Source: Desulfovibrio sp.
GTDB taxonomy: Bacteria; Desulfobacterota; Desulfovibrionia; Desulfovibrionales; Desulfovibrionaceae
NCBI GenBank assembly: GCA_031287575.1
Contig: JAITSV010000053.1
Span: forward strand, 1 to 64,000
Length of the DNA stretch: 64,000 nt
Direction: 5' to 3'
Made by a program: the position numbers and the translations under genes. The notes below the pieces were generated by a model, which did not search any database, was not told the DNA's origin, and worked only from the letters and a program-made list of their open reading frames with translations. Positions 38,766 to 47,186 of this stretch are shown here, piece by piece; the stretch's first letter is position 1; each line of letters begins with the position of its first letter.

Positions 38766-40338
38766 CTGAAGCCTCCGCTTTGGGTTCCAATGCTTGCTGG
38801 AGATTTTTCAAATTCCCATTAAACTCGTAGTCGACTCTTTTCTCAACTTCAGTATCCCCCTTATACCCCGTCTTGAACGCCTTCCCCAATACATCCAACT
38901 GCTCCTCCACACCCATCTTCCTCAGTGTGTCGCTATCCGGAAGATGCTTCACCACGTTTTTCGAAAATGCGTTCGGTCCTCTGAGTACCCCCATGGAGTA
39001 CGCCGCATTTTGAATGACCTCCGATCCCGTATCAAGCCCTGCCTTTTCAAAGGCTTTCAGTGTCGGCTGGTAATGCGTCCTCTGAATAAACGCCTCGTTG
39101 GCGGCGGCCAACGCGTCAGGATGCTTGCGGGCCATTTCCGGCCATGCAGCGGCAATGGCCTTGGGGTCGTCCTTCAGTGCGCGGTATTCTTCCGGCAGGT
39201 TCGCCGCTTCACGGCTTTTCATGAAATCTCCCAGCGTCCCCCCGGTCAACTGGTACGGCCCGCATGACCCCGATTGGGATACGGTTTCCAATCCCTTGGC
39301 CGTGGTTTCGTGCAAGGCGGTGATGTCGCCGGGCTTGCGGTAGTAGTCCAGTATCTTGTCCGGCCGCAGGATGTTCTTCGAAGGGTCGGCGAAATCCTCC
39401 AATGGCGGGGTACGGCGGCCCGGCGCGGCCTTGCCGCCTGCTGATCCACGTCCTGCGCCGCCCCCCGCATCCATGGCGCTGCGGTTCTGCCGGGCGCTGC
39501 CGTTGCGATTGGCCGCCAGCAGAGTACCCGCGAAGGGGTCGTCCTGCGTTTCCCGCGCCGTAGCCGTGCCGCCGCCGCGCAACGCCGGATCGTCGCCGCT
39601 CGTCGCATCCGGTGCGCCGGGCCATTGCCGCAACATTGCGTCCACGCGGGGCGAACGCTCCTGTCCGGCGGAAGGCGTACGCCGCTGCCAGGGGTGCACG
39701 TCCTGCGGAAAGGCCGCCTCCATGGCGCGTTCCCACCAACGCGTGCCCGGCGCGTTGTTGCGTTCAGGGGCGGAGCCGCTTCCGACGGCATCCGAAAATT
39801 CCACCAACTCGGCCTTGCCTGCGGCAGGGGCCAGCCCCCTCCACATTCCGACCTCCTCGGAAGGAGGGGTGGGGAGGGCCTTCCTCTCGGCATCCTGCGA
39901 GGGTTGTCGTTCGGGACGCGTGACGTTCCTGCGTTCGAAGATGTCGCGCATGCGTTCTTCCTGCAACACGTCGTACCCCCGGTCACGGGGTTGCCGGAAC
40001 CCGGCATAATCTTGCAGGTCGTGAACGCCAGTGTCGTCGAACATGCTGCGCTGGAAGCGCTGCCGCCAGTCCTTGTCCTCGTCGTCGGGCAACATGCCCT
40101 GCCCGTCGTGGCCAAAGGCGTCGATGGTGCGGATGCCCTGCACCAGTTCTCCAACCGGACCCCAGCGGGCAACCTGCGTTATGGCGAAAGCGCGGCCTGC
40201 GAGGCAGCCGCAAGGCAACGGCGGAAAAGACGACGACGGCGTAGCAGCGCTACGGCGAGGAGACTTTTGTGGCGTTAACGCTGCCGGATGTCCGCAGGCC
40301 GCGTTTGCAGACAACGCAGGCTGCCCGCCGGGGGCCAA
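38752..40338 (-). CDS. VgrG3-C-like peptidoglycan hydrolase domain protein, candidate T6SS or phage-derived effector
   Basis: Up to 528 residues. The C-terminal 200 show LDYYRKPGDITALHETTA, SGSCGPYQLTGGTLGDFM, AWPEMARKHPDALAAANEAF and IQRTHYQPTLKAFEKAGLD, the layout of the glycosidase-like domain found at the C-terminus of some VgrG spikes and in phage proteins. The first 330 residues are charged and Pro/Arg-rich without a known domain. The start is unclear: TTG 40338 is the longest, ATG 40095 the first ATG, and neither has a good ribosome site. The 60-codon frame before it (start 40457) may be its true beginning, joined by a -1 shift at a run of five G (plus strand) at 40330-40334. Confidence 0.6.
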   Translation of the reverse strand: MAPGGQPALSANAACGHPAALTPQKSPRRSAATPSSSFPPLPCGCLAGRAFAITQVARWGPVGELVQGIRTIDAFGHDGQGMLPDDEDKDWRQRFQRSMFDDTGVHDLQDYAGFRQPRDRGYDVLQEERMRDIFERRNVTRPERQPSQDAERKALPTPPSEEVGMWRGLAPAAGKAELVEFSDAVGSGSAPERNNAPGTRWWERAMEAAFPQDVHPWQRRTPSAGQERSPRVDAMLRQWPGAPDATSGDDPALRGGGTATARETQDDPFAGTLLAANRNGSARQNRSAMDAGGGAGRGSAGGKAAPGRRTPPLEDFADPSKNILRPDKILDYYRKPGDITALHETTAKGLETVSQSGSCGPYQLTGGTLGDFMKSREAANLPEEYRALKDDPKAIAAAWPEMARKHPDALAAANEAFIQRTHYQPTLKAFEKAGLDTGSEVIQNAAYSMGVLRGPNAFSKNVVKHLPDSDTLRKMGVEEQLDVLGKAFKTGYKGDTEVEKRVDYEFNGNLKNLQQALEPKAEASGGEE

Positions 40339-40457
40339 TCCTGCATGGTGCGCGCCGAACGGGCGCGGCCCACCGCCCCTTCCAGCGAACCCGCCAGTTT
40401 GCGGCGGCGGGGGTCGTCAGCGTTCTTCAGTCCGGACGTGAACAAGCCGTAGGTCAT
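40275..40457 (-). CDS. Short ORF, probable frameshifted start of the hydrolase gene
   Basis: A 60-codon frame, MTYGLFTSGLKNADDPRR to DIRQR, with an excellent GGAGG five bases before the ATG and GC-rich third positions. It overlaps the downstream hydrolase frame by 64 bp. A -1 shift in CCCCC (minus strand) would join MQDWPP to GGQPALSA. It is either a broken or programmed-shift N-terminus, or a small separate protein. Confidence 0.45.
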   Translation of the reverse strand: MTYGLFTSGLKNADDPRRRKLAGSLEGAVGRARSARTMQDWPPAGSLRCLQTRPADIRQR

Positions 40458-40779
40458 ACGCGCCTCCATGTATAGGTATGCGTGGTTCTTCGGACGCCAT
40501 GCAGCATGCCGATATGGCGCAGGCAAAGCGGCGGGGCGGGTTGCAGGCGCCCCGCCGCCAGAGGAAATGCACGCCCCGATGGCGCGGAGCCAGCGTATCC
40601 CATGCCTTGCGGGCACCTCCGGCCACAGGGGGATCGGAAGGGGGTTGCGGGGCGGTCCCAAGGGTGCCCCGCCATGTTGCAAAAAAGCGGAGAACCTCCG
40701 GGAACACGACAATGCCGCCCGGACCCCCATTCCGCTCTTTGCGCCGCCCTGCCCCTCATCAGCCCCCCGGTTCCCATTC

Positions 40780-40823
40780 TCAATAAAAAGACAACGGGCC
40801 GGAGGATCACTCCTCCGGCCCGT
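40780..40823 (-). terminator. Terminator of the MocR-type regulator gene
   Basis: A perfect 13-bp stem, ACGGGCCGGAGGA / TCCTCCGGCCCGT with loop TCAC, at 40794-40823. On the minus strand it is followed by TTGTCTTTTTATT. Confidence 0.9.
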
Positions 40824-40910
40824 GCCATGCCTTCCATATTCCTATGCCGTGCCCTGTCTGCCCCGGCTCCGCCCCAGCCCAGCACACCCCGCCTTCACCC
40901 TGCCCCCTTC

Positions 40911-42461
40911 CTACCCCGCTCCCGCGCCCCCCCGGCACTCCCCGGCCAGCCGCCCCAGGGTGCGCAGCCCTTCGGCCATGCGCTCGTTCCACAGGCCGTT
41001 GCATCCAAGGCGCAGGTAGTTGGCGAACTTTTCCTGCGTGCTGAACACGGCCCCCGGTGCAACGGATATGCCCGCCTGCCGCGCGCGAAAAAACAGCTCC
41101 ACACCGTCGGTGCCGGGCGGCAATTCCACCCACAGCACGCCGCCGCCCTCGGGCCGGGTTACCCCGGTGCCGGGGGGAAAGCAGTCGGCCAGGTGCATGC
41201 GCATGGCCTGCATCTGGCGCGAAAAGGCCGTGCGCAGACGGCGCAGCTGCCGCTCGAACAGCCCCTGACGCAGGTATTCGGCCATGGCGAACTGGGTCAG
41301 GGTGGCCCCGCAGACGTTGGTGGTGGCCTTTATCTCCCGCGCGCGCTCGCCGATGCGCCCGGTGACCATCCAGCCCATGCGAAAGCCCGGCGCCACGGTC
41401 TTGGAGAACGACGAGCACAGCGTAACCAGCCCGTGCGCATCCCATTGCAGAAAGGTGGACGGGCGCGAGGGGCCGTAGTGCAGGTCCGTGGACACGTCGT
41501 CCTCGATGAGGTGGATGCCCCGCTCGGCCAGCATGTCCAGGATTTCGCGCTTGGCGTCGTCCGGGGTCAGGCTGCCGTCCGGGTTGTTGAAATTGGGCGA
41601 AAATGCGCACGCCGCCACCCGGTGCCGGTCCAGGATGTGCCGCACGTCGCGCGGGTCCACGCCCGCCTCCGGCGTGCTGGGCACCTCGATGGCCCGCAGC
41701 CCCAGCGATTCGATCAGTTGCAGGAAGCAGTAGTAGGTGGGCGACTGGATCATCACGATGTCGCCGGGCCGGGTCAGGCAGCGCAGGGCGATGTACAGCG
41801 CCTCCACCGCGCCGTTGGTGATCAGGATATCGTCCGGCCCCGCGCCCACGCCGCATTCGCGGTGCCGCCAGGCAATCTGGCGGCGCAGTTCCAGGTCGCC
41901 GGGGATGGTGGCGTAGGCGGCGGCCTCGCCCGCGCGCGAGCGCATCACCTCGGACAGGATGCGCCCCAGCGCCCGGCCCGGCAGCAGCGTTTCGTCCGGG
42001 CACAGCACGCCGAAGGGCACCAGGTCGCGGTTGCCCACGGCTTCGAGCACGGTGGAGATGAGCCGGGCGCGGTTCACCTCGCGCGGGCCGGTGGGCGGGG
42101 CCGGGCGGGCCTGCGGCACGGGCAGGCCGCGCATGCCCTGGCGCACGAAGTAGCCGGAACGGGGCCGCGCCTCGATGATGCCCTTGCGCTCCAGTTCCAG
42201 ATAGGCGTGGCCCACGGTGGCGATGGACAACCCCATGGAGGTGGCCAACCCGCGCAGCGAGGGCAGCCGGGCGCCGGGGCGAAACCTGCCGGACTGGATC
42301 ATGTCCGCCACGTGGCGCTCGACACGATGGTAGTGGAAGGCGGCGGCGTCGGCGGATGCCGCGCCGCCGGGGGCAGCGGGGGCATCGAAACCGGCGTCTT
42401 CGTCGATACCGGGGGCCGGATCGATACCAAGGGCTGACGCGGCAAAGGGGCGGGCGGGCAT
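40911..42461 (-). CDS. MocR-type GntR/aminotransferase regulator
   Basis: A 516-residue protein. A disordered Ala/Pro-rich start is followed by a GntR winged helix (about 45-115: ADMIQSGRFRPGARLPSLRGLA, cited as GARLPSLRGLA; ATVGHAYLELERKGII). A fold-type I aminotransferase-like domain follows: YATIPGDLELRRQIA, ITNGAVEALYIAL, FSPNFNNPDGS, LIEDDVSTDL and the PLP Lys in SSFSKTVAPGFRMGW. Such regulators use PLP to sense amino acids or vitamin B6. The start at 42461 has AAGGAC at 8-nt spacing; an earlier start at 42575 is possible. It is divergent from azlC/azlD, its likely target. Confidence 0.88.
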   Translation of the reverse strand: MPARPFAASALGIDPAPGIDEDAGFDAPAAPGGAASADAAAFHYHRVERHVADMIQSGRFRPGARLPSLRGLATSMGLSIATVGHAYLELERKGIIEARPRSGYFVRQGMRGLPVPQARPAPPTGPREVNRARLISTVLEAVGNRDLVPFGVLCPDETLLPGRALGRILSEVMRSRAGEAAAYATIPGDLELRRQIAWRHRECGVGAGPDDILITNGAVEALYIALRCLTRPGDIVMIQSPTYYCFLQLIESLGLRAIEVPSTPEAGVDPRDVRHILDRHRVAACAFSPNFNNPDGSLTPDDAKREILDMLAERGIHLIEDDVSTDLHYGPSRPSTFLQWDAHGLVTLCSSFSKTVAPGFRMGWMVTGRIGERAREIKATTNVCGATLTQFAMAEYLRQGLFERQLRRLRTAFSRQMQAMRMHLADCFPPGTGVTRPEGGGVLWVELPPGTDGVELFFRARQAGISVAPGAVFSTQEKFANYLRLGCNGLWNERMAEGLRTLGRLAGECRGGAGAG

Positions 42462-42660
42462 GGGGCGTCCTTGCAAGTGCGGTGGGCAGGTGTGGTGGGC
42501 AGGCGCGGTGGGCAGGGGCGGGGCGGGTGAACGCGCGGAACGGGCGGGGCTGTCCAGCCGGAATCCGGCAACCACGCCATCTGTTATGCTTGTTTTTCCG
42601 TTTGACTGTATCTGTTCAGGTGACAGATTTCATGGTCATGTGCAACCCGGAGGTTGCACC
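42462..42660. promoter_or_regulatory. Divergent promoter region of MocR regulator and AzlC
   Basis: A 199-bp gap between divergent starts. A GTGGGCAGG(C/T)G direct repeat near 42481-42515 (three units) lies near the regulator side. No sure -10/-35 boxes; TGACTGTATCTGTTCAGGTGACAGA near 42603 contains CTGTnnnnTGACAG-like symmetry that could be an operator. Confidence 0.4.
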
Positions 42661-43596
42661 ATGGATACCGCTTCGTCGCCCGGCAAGGGGCATTCGTCCC
42701 CGCCGCACCAGCCCGGCCAGTCCCGCACCACACCCGCACGGCCCGCGTCCCGCATGGCCGCCGTGCTGTCCGGCATGCGCCAGGCCCTGCCCATCGTGCT
42801 CGGCTACGTGCCGGTGGCCTTCGCCTTCGGGGTGCTGGCCCGCAAGACCGGCATGCCCGCGTCGGGCGCGGTGTGCATGTCGCTGATGGTCTTCGCCGGG
42901 TCCGCCCAGCTCATTTCGGTCAGCCTGCTGGCGGGCGGGGCATCGCCAGCCACGGTGGTGCTGACCACCTTCGTGGTCAACCTGCGCCACCTGCTCATGT
43001 CCGCCGCGCTGGCCCCGGCCCTGCGCCGCTGGCCGCGTGCGCTGCAAGCGTTGTTCGCCTTCCAGTTGACGGACGAAACCTTTGCCCTGCACGTCAGCCG
43101 TCTGCCCTCCGTCCCCGGCGATGCCCGGCCCGAACCGCCCCGCGCCGAAACCCTGGCCCTGAACATGACGGCCCAGTCCGCGTGGGTCATCGGCACCATC
43201 ATCGGCGTGTTCGGCAGCGAACTGGTGGCCGACGTGCGCCCGCTGGGGCTGGACTACGCCCTGCCCGCCATGTTCATCGCCCTGCTGCTGCCGTACTGCC
43301 GCAAGGCCCGGCGCTTCGCGCTGGCCGCCGCGCTGGCCGGGGTGCTGTCCGTGCTGCTGGCGCTGGCCGGGGCCGGGCAGTGGAACGTGATCATCGCCAC
43401 GGTGTGCTCGGCCACCCTGTGCACCCTGCTGCCCGCAAAGGCCGATGCCGTACAACGTACGGCTGGCCACCACGCCGCCAGCGCGGCTGAACCGGACGCA
43501 CTGAACGGGCCGGGCAAGCCGGACGAGACGGACGACCTTGCCGGGCTGCCCAGTCTGGCAGACCTGAACGGGCCGGGCCGCGCCCCCACCCTGTAG
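42661..43596 (+). CDS. azlC: AzlC family branched-chain amino-acid exporter large subunit
   Basis: A 311-residue membrane protein. After a polar N-terminus of about 38 residues come the AzlC landmarks: ALPIVLGYVPVAFAFGVLA, MVFAGSAQLISVSLL, TTFVVNLRHLLMSAAL and LTDETFAL. Later helices include AMFIALLLPYCRKAR and a final hydrophobic pair. AzlC works with the small AzlD subunit to export branched-chain amino acids and analogues. The C-terminal 45 residues are polar and repetitive (LNGPGKPDETDDLAG). GGAGG precedes the ATG. azlD follows 24 bp later, and a MocR regulator diverges upstream. Confidence 0.9.
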   Translation: MDTASSPGKGHSSPPHQPGQSRTTPARPASRMAAVLSGMRQALPIVLGYVPVAFAFGVLARKTGMPASGAVCMSLMVFAGSAQLISVSLLAGGASPATVVLTTFVVNLRHLLMSAALAPALRRWPRALQALFAFQLTDETFALHVSRLPSVPGDARPEPPRAETLALNMTAQSAWVIGTIIGVFGSELVADVRPLGLDYALPAMFIALLLPYCRKARRFALAAALAGVLSVLLALAGAGQWNVIIATVCSATLCTLLPAKADAVQRTAGHHAASAAEPDALNGPGKPDETDDLAGLPSLADLNGPGRAPTL

Positions 43597-43620
43597 CCAC
43601 GCGCCGCGAGGAGACCGGAC

Positions 43621-43947
43621 ATGACCACCACCTTCTTCCTGATGCTGTGCGGCATGCTTGCCGTCACCTACATTCCCCGCGCCGTGCCCCTGCAACTGCT
43701 GTCGCAGCGCGAGCTGAACCCCGTCATCACCCGCTGGCTGTCCTTCGTGCCGCCCGCGGTGCTGGCCGCCCTGCTGGCCCCGGACCTGATCATGAAACAG
43801 GGCGGGGTGCACATGGCCGCCGACAACCTGTACCTGCTGGCCGCCGTGCCCGCCACGCTGGTGGCGTGGCGCACGGGCAGCTTCTTCGGCACCATTGCCG
43901 TGGGCATGGCCGCCGTGGCCTGCGCACGGTTTTTCGGCATGGCGTAA
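43621..43947 (+). CDS. azlD: AzlD family branched-chain amino-acid exporter small subunit
   Basis: A 108-residue membrane protein with four hydrophobic segments. Family landmarks are VTYIPRAVPLQLL near the N-terminus and WLSFVPPAVLAALLAPDL, with a final FFGTIAVGMAAVACARF helix. It is the standard partner of AzlC. GAGGAG precedes ATG 43621. Confidence 0.92.
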   Translation: MTTTFFLMLCGMLAVTYIPRAVPLQLLSQRELNPVITRWLSFVPPAVLAALLAPDLIMKQGGVHMAADNLYLLAAVPATLVAWRTGSFFGTIAVGMAAVACARFFGMA

Positions 43948-44293
43948 GGCACCTATCGCCTGCATCCCCGCCTTTCTCACCCCACACCCCGACGGTAGAC
44001 CGGGCGTGCGACGGCGGCGCGGCACCCTCCTTGCCGCGTCGTTGCCGCCGCCCGCCTTCAATTTCAGTCCCGCCATCCCACATCATTAGTCCCGCCCGCA
44101 CGACCAGCACACCGTATTCGCCAGAGTCGGCAAGCACCCGCGAACTTGCCCCCGCAATCGCGGGCGTGTAGAAGGGGCGGGTACCGTCGCGCGCCGTCAC
44201 CGTCCTGTCCGCCCGGCCTCCCGCCTGTTCTGGACATGCCTTTCCGACGTCGCCTGCCCCGCCCATATCCCCCCCTTTTCCGGGAGAAGACGC
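43948..44293. other. 346-bp intergenic region, no supported gene
   Basis: It lies between azlD and the DsbA-like gene. A CCCGCAATCGCGGG palindrome occurs near 44153-44166. No promoter pair is convincing. Confidence 0.4.
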
Positions 44294-45097
44294 ATGCTCC
44301 GTACCCTGTTCATTGCCCTGCTGCTGGCGCTCACCCTTGCCGCCACCTCGGTGGTTCCCGCGCCCGCGCAGGCCGCCTCCAACGAGGAACTGAAGGCCGC
44401 CCTGCGCGACCTGCTGAAGGAAAATCCCGAACTGATCATGCAGGTGCTGCGCGACAACAGCGAAACCGTGCTGGAAATCGCCCAGCAGGGCTCCAACGTG
44501 CGCCGCAAGAAGGCGCTTATCGCCCAGTGGCAGATGGATCAGACCCAGCCCAAGAAGGCCAACCTGGAAGGGCGCCCCATGCGCGGCCCGGCCAACGCGC
44601 CGGTGACCATCGTGGCCTACTCCGACTTCACCTGCCCGTACTGCCAGCAGGCGGCGGGCACCATGGAACTCTTGCTGGCCAACTACAAGGACAAGGTGCG
44701 CTACGTCTTCAAGCACATGCCGCTGGACAGCCACGACAACGCGCGCCTCGCCTCCGAGTACCACGTGGCCGCGGGCCTGCAGGACGGCAAGAAGGCCTGG
44801 GCGTTCTACGAAACCGTGTTCCGCGACCGCGAAAAGCTGGTGGCCGAGGGCGAACCCTTCCTCAAGAAGGCCGCCGCCGAGGCCGGGCTGGACATGAAGC
44901 GCCTGGCCCAGGACATCAAGGGCAAGAAGGTCAAGGATTCCATTGAGGAAGACATGGCCGAGGCCCGCGCGCTGAACGTGCAGGGCACCCCGTATTTCCT
45001 GGTCAACGACCTGGTCATTCGCGGCTCGCTGCCGCTGGACCTGTTCTCCGACGCCGTGGACATGGCGCTGGAGGCGGCGGCCAAGACCAAGAAGTAG
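44294..45097 (+). CDS. DsbA-family periplasmic thiol oxidoreductase
   Basis: A 267-residue exported protein: signal peptide about 1-27 (cleavage after AQA), then a helical N-terminal extension with LLKENPELIMQVLRDN, then a thioredoxin-like domain from about 97 (GPANAPVTIVAYSDF). The active site is CPYC near 114-117. The cis-Pro loop is VQGTPYFLVND. This matches the DsbA/ScsC-like proteins with an N-terminal extension, which may oligomerise or act as isomerases. GGGAGAAG precedes the ATG. It is a single gene with a terminator. Confidence 0.9.
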   Translation: MLRTLFIALLLALTLAATSVVPAPAQAASNEELKAALRDLLKENPELIMQVLRDNSETVLEIAQQGSNVRRKKALIAQWQMDQTQPKKANLEGRPMRGPANAPVTIVAYSDFTCPYCQQAAGTMELLLANYKDKVRYVFKHMPLDSHDNARLASEYHVAAGLQDGKKAWAFYETVFRDREKLVAEGEPFLKKAAAEAGLDMKRLAQDIKGKKVKDSIEEDMAEARALNVQGTPYFLVNDLVIRGSLPLDLFSDAVDMALEAAAKTKK

Positions 45098-45122
45098 CCG
45101 GCCGCACCGCGCACGACGCGAC

Positions 45123-45157
45123 ACGGGCCGCTCCGGCATTGCCGGGGCGGCCCGTTT
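45123..45157 (+). terminator. Terminator of the DsbA-like gene
   Basis: ACGGGCCGC-t-CCGGC, loop ATT, GCCGG-g-GCGGCCCGT, then TT. The stem has one mismatch. Confidence 0.8.
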
Positions 45158-45233
45158 GCATTGGCGCGGCGCGGCATGTGCGCCAGGCGAGGAAATGGCG
45201 TTGGAAAAATCGAAGGGAAACGGCGGGACGCGG

Positions 45234-45392
45234 CTACTTCCGGCGGCGGCGTTCCAGGGTGATGCCCGCCAGAAACCCGCCGATCATGCCCACGCCGAAG
45301 GCGCGGGGAATGCTGTCGCTAAGGCCCAGCAGCGCCGCGAACACGCCGAGGGAACCGCCGATGAGGATGCCGCGAACAATGTAGCTGTCCAT
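45234..45392 (-). CDS. Small membrane protein
   Basis: A 52-residue protein, MDSYIVRGILIGGSLGVFAA onwards, with two hydrophobic helices joined by LSDSIPRAFG and a basic end ERRRRK. Gly-zipper-like spacing (GxxxG-type) occurs in both helices. Unknown function. AGAAGGAC precedes ATG 45392. It is too short for family assignment by eye, but codon use and ribosome site support it. Confidence 0.65.
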   Translation of the reverse strand: MDSYIVRGILIGGSLGVFAALLGLSDSIPRAFGVGMIGGFLAGITLERRRRK

Positions 45393-45652
45393 GCCTGTCC
45401 TTCTGGGGCTGGGGGATTGCGGGGGGAACTCCGGCAGCGTGCGGACGCCCCGGAATCCCGCGTGATGGTAGTCGCGCGGGGCGAGCGGTGTCAACGTGAC
45501 GGGGCACGGGAGTGCGGGGAGCCGGGGTGCGGCGGCGCGAAAGCGCGGGTCGGGCAGCCCCGGACCTGGGGAAACGGTGTGCACGGTGCCCCGCCGCTTG
45601 CCGGGGCGCCTGTCTTTCCGTTTGTCCGGTCATTTGCCGTCCCGCCAAAACA

Positions 45653-45679
45653 GAACCCCGGCCATGGTGGCCGGGGTTC
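45653..45679 (-). terminator. Perfect hairpin terminator, best on the minus strand
   Basis: GAACCCCGGCCA, loop TGG, TGGCCGGGGTTC. Minus-strand reading continues with TGTTTTGG. No gene ends here, so it may mark the end of an unrecognised leftward transcript. Confidence 0.7.
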
Positions 45680-46376
45680 CGCAAGGGGGGTCGGATGTCC
45701 AAGGGTGCAAGGGGGAAACAGGGGAGCAAGGAGGAGTCCAAGGGGGGGGGCGGCGGGTGGGCTGTCCCGCCGCCCCTGCGGTCACTGCATCAACGAAGGA
45801 GGAGTCTGGGCTGGTCGCTGTCTCGTGTGCCTTGGGCACTATGTCGTCGGTCGCCGTGGCGGCCGCTGGTCGCTTCCGGGGGCTCCAAGCCCCCGGCTGG
45901 AGATACCGTGCGGACAGGAGGAGGTCGGTCCTGCACAGTGCGGGTGCGTTGCGGCGGTCAGCCGGCGCTCCCGTATCGCTTCGGTCGTCCGGGCCGTCGC
46001 CTTGGCCCGGCGGCCGTTGCCGCGAATTCATTGCCCGTGCCCTTCTCCGCAAGGGGGAACCGGAGAGAGGCCAGGAGCGGTGGGGGAACGGGACGCCACA
46101 CGTCCACCGTATCCGCGAAGGGTCTCGCGGAGTTCCCCTGCCGCCCGGAACGTGCCGGGCCGCACGTGGGGGTTGCCTTCGGGCGCCTCGTCCCTTTCGT
46201 GCTCCTGTTCCGTCCCGTCTTTCCACCGTGTTGCCGGGGGAGGGGGGGGCCGCCGCGACCGGCGGGTCGCGGCGGTCAGGGGAACCAGGGGGATCAGGCT
46301 AGGGCTTGCACTCTGCGAAGGGCAGCGTTGTCATGCGCTGAGGGGGAATTAGCACAGGGCGTGCCAAACGTTGAAA
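45680..46376. other. Gene-poor GC-rich stretch of about 700 bp
   Basis: All frames on the plus strand overlap one another and lack ribosome sites or domain patterns. A perfect hairpin CCGCCGCGACC / GGTCGCGGCGG occurs near 46250-46275. It is bounded on the left by a leftward terminator and on the right by an AT-rich block with stacked inverted repeats, so an untranslated RNA is possible. No known RNA family was recognised. Confidence 0.45.
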
Positions 46377-46481
46377 GCACATTTTTTCAGTATGTTACAA
46401 TTTATTGAGAAAATGTGCAGACTTTTATTGTGCAACACAATGCACATCTTTTTTGCACAAACAGGCTGCACGTGTGCAAAA
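46377..46481. promoter_or_regulatory. Three consecutive inverted repeats built on GCACA/TGTGC
   Basis: Repeat 1: GCACATTTTTTCA (46377-46389) and TGAGAAAATGTGC (46406-46418), 12 of 13 paired. Repeat 2: TGTGCA (46429-46434) and TGCACA (46441-46446). Repeat 3: TTTTGCACA (46451-46459) and TGTGCAAAA (46473-46481), perfect, 13-nt spacer. AT-rich. It looks like a multi-site operator or a set of RNA hairpins. Confidence 0.6.
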
Positions 46482-46535
46482 GCAAGACACCTCGGCCCTC
46501 TTGGGCGCACCCCTGAAGCCCTGCCCAAAACACAA

Positions 46536-46571
46536 GACGCCGGAAAGGGGGCACCTGCCCTTTCCGGCGTC
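46536..46571 (-). terminator. Terminator of the DUF523 gene
   Basis: A perfect 14-bp stem, GACGCCGGAAAGGG / CCCTTTCCGGCGTC, with minus-strand tail TTGTGTTTTGGG. It lies 120 bp past the leftward stop codon. Confidence 0.8.
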
Positions 46572-46693
46572 GAAAATTTCGCGCCACGTCGTGTTGCGGC
46601 CCCGCCCGGCCCCGCCCGGTCCTGACCGGTCCTGACCGTTCCCGCCTGCTCCCGACTGGCCCCGTTGCGCCCGGCTGGCCCCGTTGCGCCCGG

Positions 46694-47116
46694 CTATTCG
46701 TCGCAGCGCACCGTGATGCCCGCCCGGCGCAGGGCGGCGGCGAACAGGCCGTCGCCCGCCACCAGCGTCCGCGAAAAAGTGCCGTCATAGATGCGCCCGC
46801 ACCCGCACGAGGGCGAGCGCGCCTTCAGGATGGCCTCGGTACAGCCCGCCAGCAGGGCCAGGCGCACGCCTTCCTCGGCGCCCCTGGCAAAGGCGTCCGT
46901 GGCGTCGGACAGGGTGCCGTCGGCCTCGCGGCACAGTACCTGACCGCCGCGCAGTTCGCACGGCGGGCGCGGCGTGGGCAGCCCGCCCAGTTGTTCCGGA
47001 CAGACCGGCAGGGCCAGCCCCTGCCGCACCAGTTCGATGACCCCCTCGCGCGGGTTGGCCTCTCCGTCGAAGCGGCAGGCAACGCCCGCCAGACAGGCGC
47101 TGACCACATAAATCAT
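46694..47116 (-). CDS. DUF523 domain protein
   Basis: A 140-residue protein with the DUF523 pattern: VSACLAGVACRFDGE at the start, VCPEQLGGLPTPRPPCE, then ILKARSPSCGCGRIYDG. The conserved cysteines suggest an iron-sulfur cluster or metal site; the family is uncharacterised. GGAGA precedes ATG 47116. It lies 70 bp after the aldolase gene on the same strand and may share its transcript. Confidence 0.9.
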   Translation of the reverse strand: MIYVVSACLAGVACRFDGEANPREGVIELVRQGLALPVCPEQLGGLPTPRPPCELRGGQVLCREADGTLSDATDAFARGAEEGVRLALLAGCTEAILKARSPSCGCGRIYDGTFSRTLVAGDGLFAAALRRAGITVRCDE

Positions 47117-47186
47117 GGGTATCTCCGTTTCCGGCGACCGCACGGCGGGCGCGGCCGCCCCGAATGTGTCCGGGGTCCCGGATGTC

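Noticed and set aside
45496..46408. Overlapping open frames in the gene-poor region
   Set aside because: Several frames are open at once, none has a ribosome site or a recognisable domain.
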